Positions 51,469 to 59,225 of a stretch of DNA of 64,000 bases are shown piece by piece. Made by a program: the position numbers and the translations under genes. This DNA comes from Natrarchaeobaculum aegyptiacum (GTDB lineage: Archaea > Halobacteriota > Halobacteria > Halobacteriales > Natrialbaceae). The stretch lies in NCBI RefSeq assembly GCF_002156705.1, contig NZ_CP019893.1, positions 1,116,001 to 1,180,000 on the forward strand, read 5' to 3'. The first letter of the stretch is position 1, and each line of letters starts with the position of its first letter. The notes under the pieces are model-generated. The model was not told the DNA's origin and did no database searches. It saw only the letters and a program-made list of their open reading frames with translations.

Positions 51469-51499
51469 CGTGCTGCACTAATCCTCTATATTCAGCAGG
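51469..51499 (+). repeat. 30-bp dispersed repeat, diverged copy h
   Basis: It begins CGTGCTGCACTAATCC and ends TATATTCAGCAGG. The left half matches the family; the right half is a reverse copy of the left-end type, making a small inverted repeat. Confidence 0.4.
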
Positions 51500-51638
51500 C
51501 GGCTTTTGACATATTTCAGACAGACCGATAGCTGCGTCGGTAACTACTTTCCCTATACTGACTGATTTGGGACACTGTATAGTGCCGGTCAGTCATCTCT
51601 GCGTGTGCACGTATGGAACTGAGGACTGGTCCGCCGAA

Positions 51639-52055
51639 TTAGAGCGTGTCAAACGATTTTATTACATCACTCGTTGAGTACGTATCGACTAGGTCCTGTG
51701 TATCGAAGTCAGAATCGTCGCTCCAAATAGCAGCATCGTTGGCGATCGCACACGCGAGGTACAACACATCGTCAGGGTCGGTGTCTCCGATTGCTTCGTC
51801 TGCCCTCTCGATAGCCGGGTAGAAGTCGTCGGCAGGAACGACCTCAATGTACTGGAACAGGAGGTCGATAAATTGTGCCACTCGGTCCGGTTCCATTCCG
51901 GATTTCTCTACGATCAGGCCTTCGTAGTTTTCGACTTCGTCGTGGACAAATGCGGGCGTCAGGAGATCTGGTTCGAGTGTCACAATGAGCTCCCGCGTCT
52001 TCGAATCAGCGATGAGTGCAGAAATAACGACGTTGGCGTCGATGACCAGCTTCAT
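51639..52055 (-). CDS. PIN-domain ribonuclease toxin (VapC-like)
   Basis: A 138-residue PIN-domain protein. Acidic active-site residues occur in VIDANVVISALIAD (Asp5), in the helix around DEVENYEGL, and in DTDPDDVLYLACAIANDAAI with SDDSDFDTQ. It is preceded by an RHH-type antitoxin gene ten bases upstream, the classic VapBC layout. VapC toxins cleave tRNA or rRNA. It lies close to the integrase, as toxin-antitoxin pairs often do in mobile islands. Confidence 0.83.
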   Translation of the reverse strand: MKLVIDANVVISALIADSKTRELIVTLEPDLLTPAFVHDEVENYEGLIVEKSGMEPDRVAQFIDLLFQYIEVVPADDFYPAIERADEAIGDTDPDDVLYLACAIANDAAIWSDDSDFDTQDLVDTYSTSDVIKSFDTL

Positions 52056-52064
52056 TCGTCGAGT

Positions 52065-52295
52065 CTACGCCGATTCTTCGTCGACGCGCTTGCGTCCACG
52101 TTCGTTGATCTTGTCGGCGATTTCCTGCACGTCGCGCCCGGAGAGTTCGCTCTCGCTGGTGAGTTCGTCCATCATCTCAAGCGCCTCTATCTTCTCCTGG
52201 ATGGCCTGTCGCGTGACCTCGCTCCAGTTGATCTCCGGGTGCTGTTCCATCCGCTCTTTGAGGGCGTCGTCCACGTTAACCGTGATACTGGGCAT
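52065..52295 (-). CDS. Ribbon-helix-helix antitoxin (VapB-like)
   Basis: A 76-residue protein, MPSITVNVDDALKERMEQHP, with an N-terminal strand and two helices (EINWSEVTRQAIQEKIEAL) of ribbon-helix-helix type, followed by a C-terminal toxin-binding helix (GRDVQEIADKINERGRKR). It precedes the PIN-domain gene and probably neutralises it and represses the shared promoter. Start is the ATG at 52293-52295. Confidence 0.8.
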   Translation of the reverse strand: MPSITVNVDDALKERMEQHPEINWSEVTRQAIQEKIEALEMMDELTSESELSGRDVQEIADKINERGRKRVDEESA

Positions 52296-52644
52296 ACAGG
52301 AATCTATGTGGACACAGAATACTGTGTCTTTCGGTGCATCCCGTGTTAAGCGACATTGAGTTCCTCGCACTAGATAGGACGGGAAAGGTCGAGTCGATAG
52401 ACCTACAGAGTGTCAAATTCCACTGGCTCAGAACCCTGCACATTCTGGATGATCCCCTCACCCGGAAATAAGTTAAGTGGCAAATTTAGACGGTTCAGTA
52501 CCCAAGGGCCGATTTTACGGGTGCCATGGGCCCTGACGGGGAACGTCCAGAATCTTCCGGGCTCTCAGCCAGCTGTTAGTGCACGCGAGAAACGGTCAAA
52601 CAGGCGTTTAGAACTCGCTGTCTTCGGCCTTCAGTGAGAGAACC
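52296..52644. other. Intergenic region between antitoxin and integrase
   Basis: I see no gene. It holds the divergent promoters of the VapBC-like pair and the integrase, with AT-rich AAATAAGTTAAGTGGCAAAT (52468-52487). An attachment site would be expected near here, but no tRNA gene or clear direct repeat could be recognised. Confidence 0.45.
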
Positions 52645-53658
52645 ATGACAGACCACCTCGAACCCCTCGCACCAGCTGAGGCAATGCAGATGTACCTCGA
52701 CGAACGGAGTCACGAACTCGCGGACGCGACGATCCAATCCCATCGGTATCGTCTCAAGCAGTTCGTCCAGTGGTGTGAACAGGACGGCATCGACAATCTC
52801 AACGACTTTAGCGGGCGAGACATCCATCGCTTTCGCGTCAAACGCAGGAACGAAGACGAGCTCGCAACTGCCAGCATGAAGGGCCAGCTGGCAACCCTGA
52901 GAATGTTCCTCCGCTTCTGTGCGACGATCGATGCAGTCGAACCAGGACTCGACGAGAAAATCATCCTTCCGACGACGACCGAAGACGATGCTCGATCCGA
53001 GTTACTGAATCCGGATCGCGCTCAGCAGGTACTCAAATTCCTCGACCAATATCGCTACGCGCGCCTGGAGCACGCGTTGGTAGAAGTTCTCTGGCACACG
53101 GGGCTTCGTATCGGCGCAGCGATTGGGCTCGACATTGAGGACTACAACAACGACGAGCAGTACCTCACGCTCGCCCACCGACCCGAGGAAGGAACCTCGC
53201 TCAAGAATGGACGGAAGAGTGAACGGCTCGTCGCACTGAGTGACTCTGTCTGTGAGGTGTTAGATGACTGGCTGTCAGTCAATCATCCGGGAGTCGTTGA
53301 TCAGCATGACCGTGAGCCGCTGTTTGCGACGAAAATCGATCGATTGAGTCGAACCCGTGGCCGGACGATCGTCTACCAGTACACGCGCCCGTGCGTCTAC
53401 ACTGATAGCTGCCCTCATGAGCGGGATCTGGATAATTGTGACGCGCTACCCACCGAACGCTCGCATGCGTGTCCCTCCTCGTTGAGTCCCCACCCAGTTC
53501 GACGTGGTGCGATCACGCATTTTCTCAAATCTAACGTTCCCGAGAACGTCGTGAGCGATCGGATGGATTGCAGCGAGGCAGTCCTTGACCGCCACTACGA
53601 TCAACGGTCGGAACGTGAAAAACTTCGGCAGCGGAGACGCTACCTCCCCGGCAATTAA
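52645..53658 (+). CDS. Tyrosine-type recombinase/integrase
   Basis: A 337-residue XerC/D-like recombinase. The N-terminal SAM-like DNA-binding domain covers about 1-100 (DATIQSHRYRLKQFVQWCEQ). The catalytic domain has the first Arg in WHTGLRIGAAIGLD, the HxxR box in HPVRRGAITHFL and the nucleophile Tyr in LDRHYDQRSEREK near 318. All look intact. Pieces of a close relative are at 11042-11160 and 59014-59173. It faces the three-gene operon tail to tail and probably mobilised the island. Confidence 0.9.
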   Translation: MTDHLEPLAPAEAMQMYLDERSHELADATIQSHRYRLKQFVQWCEQDGIDNLNDFSGRDIHRFRVKRRNEDELATASMKGQLATLRMFLRFCATIDAVEPGLDEKIILPTTTEDDARSELLNPDRAQQVLKFLDQYRYARLEHALVEVLWHTGLRIGAAIGLDIEDYNNDEQYLTLAHRPEEGTSLKNGRKSERLVALSDSVCEVLDDWLSVNHPGVVDQHDREPLFATKIDRLSRTRGRTIVYQYTRPCVYTDSCPHERDLDNCDALPTERSHACPSSLSPHPVRRGAITHFLKSNVPENVVSDRMDCSEAVLDRHYDQRSEREKLRQRRRYLPGN

Positions 53659-53755
53659 GGCAGAACCGAGTCAATAATTATAATCACGGTTAAATTTTCC
53701 CTACGTATGATGATGTAAAACTCGCCAGACCAAATATAAAATTCTCAAACGAGAG

Positions 53756-54445
53756 TTAGAATCCAGCGACATTAGGGACTCGGCGGAAATGTACGGACGT
53801 TGGATGGCGAGCTGTGCTCTTCTTGTGTGGGTTTTCGTCTGTAGTGACTGCAACGGCGGGAATAACGATTCGGGATGCATATAATGGAAATGTCTCAGAG
53901 AACCTATCCCCGACATCAACGATGAAGGGAATCTGAGTTTTAAATTGGTGCCCATACATAGAAAAAGAGAGTTGCCACCAGACAATTCGCGTCTCGTGGA
54001 GAAGTGTAATCCGAGCAGATGTATGAAACGAGGATTCATTTTCTTGAACCCAGTTTCGAATCGCATCGTGAAATTCAGATTCAGTTAGACCGCTAGTAGA
54101 AGAATTTGTCAAGAGTCGGTGTCCAACCGCAGCGATATCATAGGTTGTCGACAATTCGAGTTCATTTGTGGTGGTTTCTAGAGAAACCAGATCGAGATGA
54201 TGCTGATAAGGCTCATCTTTGGAACTGCGTCGGGCAAATTTTCTGAAATCGTCCACATTTGACAGACATCCTTCAAGTTCGATGAGAATCGGAAACATAC
54301 GAGGTGCGGAGATTTCTGTTGGCTCAATCCAAATAACCGAATCAGGTACCCCCCTTTCATTTCCGAATCCACGTGGGATCGTTTTGAGTGTGACATCTGA
54401 ACTAGCCAAGTGGTCCCGGAGATGTACCGCCTCTTCACGACTCAT
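53756..54445 (-). CDS. PD-(D/E)xK-like protein of a three-gene putative defence operon
   Basis: A 229-residue soluble protein, third gene of the operon; its ATG overlaps the stop of the middle gene by four bases. A stretch beginning GVPDSVIWIEP (Pro34-Asp35) and ending FPILIELEGC (Glu56-x-Glu58) has the spacing of a PD-(D/E)xK nuclease core, but Glu stands where the catalytic Lys is normal. Later strands (RITLLHETRIVWWQLSF) could complete an alpha/beta fold. The DNA is AT-rich. I do not recognise a family; nuclease function is inference. Confidence 0.65.
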   Translation of the reverse strand: MSREEAVHLRDHLASSDVTLKTIPRGFGNERGVPDSVIWIEPTEISAPRMFPILIELEGCLSNVDDFRKFARRSSKDEPYQHHLDLVSLETTTNELELSTTYDIAAVGHRLLTNSSTSGLTESEFHDAIRNWVQENESSFHTSARITLLHETRIVWWQLSFSMYGHQFKTQIPFIVDVGDRFSETFPLYASRIVIPAVAVTTDENPHKKSTARHPTSVHFRRVPNVAGF

Positions 54446-55827
54446 TGCTGCAGTTGAATAACGATGGGGACTGTCTCCCGTAATTCTCTGAGCGCATCGA
54501 AATCAACAGATGATAACAGAATTGTATCTTCAGTGTGTAAGCGTTCGAATAACTCGCTAACTTCTTTGCCAGTAAACTCATCAGATAGATCATCAAATGC
54601 TGTATCGACCCACTCACGATATTCAGTAATTGTCTCAAATGCTTTCTCAGGGTGCTCCCGAATCGCCGTCCGCTTGAACCCAGAGAGGGATTCACTCGGC
54701 ACTGGTGATTCAAGATCTTGTGTATTGTTCCCTTCTGCAATCTGCGAACACATCGTATCAAGCATTTCTAACTCCGCTACAATCTTATCGACAAAGTTCT
54801 CGTATTCCTTTTCGACCGTGCTTGCGGCTCCTAATAACTCACCTACGGAATTATATTTTCCAGAGTGGAATTCTTCCAACTCAGTGCTCAAGTTGACACT
54901 CGCTGATCTCAGGGAGTCTGGAACTGAAGCCATACTCGTGACACTGTCGATCTCAAGGAGCGTATCCTCAACGTTCGCCGAGAACGTTCCCAGCTTAGTT
55001 GCGACTGTATTCAGTTCTGATTGGAACTCTGAGAGTGCAACTCCATCCAATCGGGCTTCGACATCGTTCTCCACCACAGCAACAACACCGATCGAAATCT
55101 CAATATTGTTAACCGCTTCATCGATCGCCTCTATCTCGGTTTTAATAGATTCAATCGCCACAGTACTGTCGGGATCACTGTAGTAGGATTCTGTTTCCTG
55201 GAGAGTACACAGTCCGTCGGGCACCCACTCCCCAGCTGAAGCAAATATTTCTTCGAGGTTTTCAAGAGCCTCGCGCCGATTTTTTATATTTCCAATGAGG
55301 GGCGTCAATTCTCTAGTCGGACTAATTAAGTAGCGTGAGCTATCCGTGTCAACCCTTGAAGATATGAGATTAACAGTGAAGTTAGTCTCATCCTGTAACA
55401 TCGTCACCGCATGTTGGTACCCTTGTGCATCCTCCTGAAGGTCGCTCGGGGTTCGGCTTCGAACACTTTCACGTAGCTCATCAATACGGCTTCTGGGGAG
55501 TTCTATCTCAAGTATGTCTACCGTCTCTTCAAGACCCCGGAGGGCGGATTGTTCGACAGGTTTTGAAAATGAATCTTTGAACTGTTCTCCAAATTCAATA
55601 AGGTCTTCAGGAGTGTCAAGAATGCGTAACTGACCCTTGAGTTCGCTCGCTTGTTTTTTAACTGCTGCTCTATCTTGTGCATTCATCGCTTCCAGATCTG
55701 CACTCGCTGTCTCTGTCCACCCTGAGAGAGCCGAGATCTCTGTCTCTGTAGATTCTAAGTCTTCGATCGCGGTTTCAAGCTCAGCTGTAAGGTCATCAAG
55801 TGAAGTCGTAGTCTTTTGATCCGTCAT
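54442..55827 (-). CDS. Helical/coiled-coil protein of a three-gene putative defence operon
   Basis: A 461-residue, very acidic and almost wholly helical protein, second in the operon and overlapping both neighbours by four bases. It starts MTDQKTTTSLDDLTAELETA, and heptad-like patterns occur at about 8-75 (ELETAIEDLESTETEISALS) and again around 215-300. No catalytic motif or membrane segment is seen. It probably bridges or oligomerises with the NTPase, in the way non-SMC partners or scaffolds do in multi-subunit defence complexes. No family recognised. Confidence 0.7.
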   Translation of the reverse strand: MTDQKTTTSLDDLTAELETAIEDLESTETEISALSGWTETASADLEAMNAQDRAAVKKQASELKGQLRILDTPEDLIEFGEQFKDSFSKPVEQSALRGLEETVDILEIELPRSRIDELRESVRSRTPSDLQEDAQGYQHAVTMLQDETNFTVNLISSRVDTDSSRYLISPTRELTPLIGNIKNRREALENLEEIFASAGEWVPDGLCTLQETESYYSDPDSTVAIESIKTEIEAIDEAVNNIEISIGVVAVVENDVEARLDGVALSEFQSELNTVATKLGTFSANVEDTLLEIDSVTSMASVPDSLRSASVNLSTELEEFHSGKYNSVGELLGAASTVEKEYENFVDKIVAELEMLDTMCSQIAEGNNTQDLESPVPSESLSGFKRTAIREHPEKAFETITEYREWVDTAFDDLSDEFTGKEVSELFERLHTEDTILLSSVDFDALRELRETVPIVIQLQQ

Positions 55828-58800
55828 GCTGTGGCCTCCTGATCCTCGACAGCGTGTTGTAGAAGTTCACGAAGATCGACTTTGAGATCCTCTGCCGCGC
55901 TATCGACAGCCTGTTGCTGGCTGTGCAACAGTTCGACAAGTTCTCGAATGTCTTCAACTTCTTCAACGTATTTTTGAGAGCTTCTATCAATCGTACTCAG
56001 TTGATCAATGTGGCTTGGAAGGGGAATATTGCTCATACTATCGAAATTGAAAATGTCGTTTCCAACACCTTCAAGCTGGGCTAGGAGCTTATTTTCTGAA
56101 CCAAAATTTTGAACAATGACATCAGATCCTTCAACTGCTTGATAAAGATCTGTGTAGGTTGCTTTAAGGAGTTTGACATTACCGAGGGTGACCGAATTGA
56201 GTTCCATCTCATACTTATCTACTACATCAGAAATTTGATCAACGAACTCTCGCAACATAAGCAGGTATACCCACGCATATGGACTGATTCCACGATTGAG
56301 TTCACACTGTTCACGAAGATCATCAACGCCTTTCGAGAGGTTTCCGAGTGTCTGTTTGTATGCTAGATATTTGTTTGAGTCTAGATTCGGCCAGTTGCCA
56401 ACATCTGCACAGGATGGTTGAGTTAGAACATCATCGTGCGCATCAATTGTGTCCAAGTGAGCATCGAAATCCGATTTGTATACTTCCAGTTTGTTGCCAA
56501 GATCTCGGAGCTCGCCTGCCAAGTTGAACACTTCCCCACCATCTGTGGCAATCTTGCTCATCAATAGCGCTCGGAGGAAGGCTAGTGCATTTTCTGGCAC
56601 GTTGATATCAAGGACGGTGATGTCGCCACTCTCAGCAGTTGCATCAAGATCATTGAGCGCGTTCGTCGTTGTTTCTATATTGAATTCCATCGCCAATCTA
56701 AACAGTGCATTTTGGGTATTCCGAACCCCGTCAACCAACCGACCCTCATCAAAATAGTGATTTCGCTCAGTAGTCAACGTTCCAGAGAATCCGGATTCAC
56801 TGTAGAGTTCGCTGAGAAATTCCGTGTACGGAAACGCCTTTCCGCCAGAGATTAAATCTTCGTCAATTGCTGCTTGGACTGTTGTGTGGAGATTTCCGTA
56901 GGGGCGACTGAACTCAGGGAGGTCTGAAAGGACGAGTAGATATGCCTGTGTCCGTGTTAGTTCACGGATTGTGCCAGACGTCCAGAAGGGACTGTCATCT
57001 TGGAACCGTGCATTTTCCCAAAGCAAGGTTGACTCATTGGGTAGCGAGTAACGGTTTATATATTCTTGTGTGGCCTTTGTTGCTTCTTCAGTGGCTACTC
57101 TATATAATTGATCAAAAAGGGTATCTATCGTATTTCGAGCGTCACGAGTATCAACTGCTTCCAGTAGCTGTTGGCGGGACGCTTCGTTGACTGCCTGATC
57201 TGGATTAAGCCCCTGTTCTTCAAGTGCGCCCCGAAGATTGATCACGAAATCCCAAAGCATGCTCGATTCGTTCGAGGCGATGGTGAGCAAGTCGAGTTGT
57301 CGAAATGTATTATACTCCTCTGAGATGTTTTCTGTAAGTTCTTCCGGCGCAATCACCACATTTGGAGACGTAATATCGTACTCGTTCTTCACCACTCGGA
57401 GCTGGTGATTCAAGACATCTTCAGTCGGGCAAAAGTAGACGCTCATGTCGGAATGAGCAGCCTTCGAATCAAATTCTAATGCAAACTCCATCGACTCCCG
57501 GAGCGATTCTGTGCTTTCAGTTGTGACAAGGTCTGGATTAAGTGCAATCGGTTGAAAGGCATTATCAAGTATGGAAAGCTTCGGAGAAAGACAGTCGCCT
57601 TCGATCGGTGTTTTTGAATCTTCGAGAGTATAGAACTCGGTGTTGAACTCATCAGGAGATACGTCGAGTGCTTCGATAGCAGTCCTGCGAGTAGGACCTT
57701 TCGGCTCAAACGTAAGAATCTGGTCCTCAATCAGCGAAAAAAGACCTTCAACTTCCTCATTCTCGAACATTAGACCTTTATACGGGAAGGTTGGCTGGGC
57801 TGGTCGAGTGACAGCATCGAATACACGCTCAACGTTTCGTCTGATAATCCGCTTCACAGTTCTGTCTTGATCTATATCTGCAAAATCAGCTGTCTCGAAG
57901 ATGACATTAGTCACAAGATTACTCATCGTTTCCGCAGAGTAGCCTTGAGTGTCTTGCATGAGCCACTCCTCGTAGCCACGTTGGAAGGCAAGCGTCTGAC
58001 AGGCTGTTTCCCAATGTTCAGACTTGAGATTGGCCCAGATATCGTTAATTATGGCTGTTCCCTGAGACTCAGTATCAGCCATCGACTGTACCCACTCAGC
58101 AAGATTCTCGTTGATATCGCTCGGGAGTTCATCGATGAGTTTGATAATGAGACCTGTACGTCCCCTTCCCATCCACCAGATAATGTTTGCTAAATGAGTC
58201 GGCGACTCATCGTGCTCTTCAAGTCGATTAGTTATTTCTGTGATGTCAAGGGGTGGGACACGGAGTTCTTTTAGGCGCCGCCAGTCTGCTTCGCCGAGGA
58301 ACTCGTATGCCGATAGCATTCCGAAGCTCCATACTTTGAGCGTGTTTGGTACTTCGTCGTTGATTACACGGAGTGGATTATTATCGTCTGTTTCAATGGC
58401 TGCGAGGAAGTCTTCGTAGTGTTGCTCAACTTCGTCGACAAGAATAGTGTATTTTGTAATATCGGTTGGATCGTCGATGGTAACCATCGTTTCCAGCCAA
58501 TCACGTTTTTGTTCGGGCTCTGTGTTCGGGAACCACGTAACATCCTCCGGATCACCTCTAACGTAGTATTCGATTTCTTCCTGAATTCGATCTTCAAGCC
58601 AGACTTCAATTTTTGACTCGGCTGAATTCTCAAATTCGGATAAAAGTTTTCCCGGGTCACCAATATAAACGGCGCCGATATTGCGCTCCCATGCCTCACG
58701 GAAGATTTGGTACATCAACTGGGTTTTTCCAGATCCGTACGCACCAACGACAGCTAATGGATCGGGTGAATCTCCTCCTGTTAACTTTTCAAAAGATTTT

Positions 58801-58880
58801 CGATAATCCACAATCACATCTTCATGAGCAGTTGTGATATCCACCCATTCTCGATGAAGATCTGCGTTCCGTGAAACCAT
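55824..58880 (-). CDS. Large P-loop NTPase of a three-gene putative defence operon
   Basis: A 1018-residue protein. Near the N-terminus lies the Walker A motif AVVGAYGSGKT (about residues 43-53 from the ATG at 58880), and about 95 residues later comes the Walker B YTILVDEVEQHYED. The remaining 800 residues are mainly helical with no recognised domain. The layout resembles large AAA/STAND-like defence ATPases such as BREX BrxC or BrxD, but I see no real similarity to either. A TTG 24 bases further upstream is an alternative start. GGAGG directly precedes the ATG, and a TTTAAT box lies 24-29 bases upstream. Confidence 0.75.
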   Translation of the reverse strand: MVSRNADLHREWVDITTAHEDVIVDYRKSFEKLTGGDSPDPLAVVGAYGSGKTQLMYQIFREAWERNIGAVYIGDPGKLLSEFENSAESKIEVWLEDRIQEEIEYYVRGDPEDVTWFPNTEPEQKRDWLETMVTIDDPTDITKYTILVDEVEQHYEDFLAAIETDDNNPLRVINDEVPNTLKVWSFGMLSAYEFLGEADWRRLKELRVPPLDITEITNRLEEHDESPTHLANIIWWMGRGRTGLIIKLIDELPSDINENLAEWVQSMADTESQGTAIINDIWANLKSEHWETACQTLAFQRGYEEWLMQDTQGYSAETMSNLVTNVIFETADFADIDQDRTVKRIIRRNVERVFDAVTRPAQPTFPYKGLMFENEEVEGLFSLIEDQILTFEPKGPTRRTAIEALDVSPDEFNTEFYTLEDSKTPIEGDCLSPKLSILDNAFQPIALNPDLVTTESTESLRESMEFALEFDSKAAHSDMSVYFCPTEDVLNHQLRVVKNEYDITSPNVVIAPEELTENISEEYNTFRQLDLLTIASNESSMLWDFVINLRGALEEQGLNPDQAVNEASRQQLLEAVDTRDARNTIDTLFDQLYRVATEEATKATQEYINRYSLPNESTLLWENARFQDDSPFWTSGTIRELTRTQAYLLVLSDLPEFSRPYGNLHTTVQAAIDEDLISGGKAFPYTEFLSELYSESGFSGTLTTERNHYFDEGRLVDGVRNTQNALFRLAMEFNIETTTNALNDLDATAESGDITVLDINVPENALAFLRALLMSKIATDGGEVFNLAGELRDLGNKLEVYKSDFDAHLDTIDAHDDVLTQPSCADVGNWPNLDSNKYLAYKQTLGNLSKGVDDLREQCELNRGISPYAWVYLLMLREFVDQISDVVDKYEMELNSVTLGNVKLLKATYTDLYQAVEGSDVIVQNFGSENKLLAQLEGVGNDIFNFDSMSNIPLPSHIDQLSTIDRSSQKYVEEVEDIRELVELLHSQQQAVDSAAEDLKVDLRELLQHAVEDQEATA

Positions 58881-59013
58881 ACCTCCATCAATACCTGTTA
58901 TCAAATTAAACCTACTGGCTCAACATATATTTGGTACTTCCCGAACGTCGCTTTGTGAGCTGTGCTGAGTCATAGACATCCGGAGTGAACGCTGGTACAG
59001 TAATTAAGTGAGG

Positions 59014-59173
59014 GAACCAGCACTTGACGAGAAGATCATCCTCCCAACCACAACCGAAGACGATGCTCGAACCGAATTATTGAACCCGGAGCGCGCTTGG
59101 CAAATTCTAACATTCTTCGATCAATATCGCTACGCGCGCTTAGAACAATAGTTGCCCTCATGAGCGGGATCTG
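59014..59173 (+). pseudogene. Integrase remnant with internal deletion
   Basis: Bases 59014-59146 align to 52939-53074 of the intact integrase (both encode the stretch with KIILPTTTEDDAR and LEQYRYARL-like sequence). Bases 59153-59173 then match 53410-53430 exactly (TGCCCTCATGAGCGGGATCTG), so about 335 bases between have been lost. Both copies point the same way and enclose the three-gene operon. It cannot encode a working enzyme. Confidence 0.8.
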
Positions 59174-59180
59174 TGTTCCT

Positions 59181-59190
59181 GATATATATC
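59181..59190. promoter_or_regulatory. AT-rich palindrome upstream of the SIR2-like gene
   Basis: GATATATATC, flanked by CCT and GGG to give a near-palindrome, lies 36-45 bases upstream of the ATG at 59226. It could be a TATA box or a regulator site. Confidence 0.4.
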
Positions 59191-59225
59191 GGGAAAGATT
59201 TAGTCAAATAGTGTGAACTAGGGGT

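Larger units (their letters stand above)
51312..51638. other. Intergenic region with repeat relics
   Basis: No gene is seen. It contains GGTTCACCAA (51433-51442), which also occurs near the left-hand repeats, a putative inverted IS6-like end GAAACAAACAGAGCC (51452-51466), and a diverged 30-bp repeat with an inverted TTCAGCAGG half. The rest appears featureless. Confidence 0.45.

Noticed and set aside
52410-52637. A 75-codon frame just upstream of the integrase
   Set aside because: It has poor codon and amino-acid composition for a haloarchaeal protein, no recognisable motif, and overlaps the likely integrase promoter.
55824-58880. Assignment of the large NTPase as BREX BrxC/PglY or as an SMC-like JetC
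   Set aside because: It has an N-terminal P-loop with a DEVE Walker B, but no methylase, phosphatase or protease BREX partners are present, and it lacks the long coiled coils and C-terminal signature expected of SMC-type proteins.
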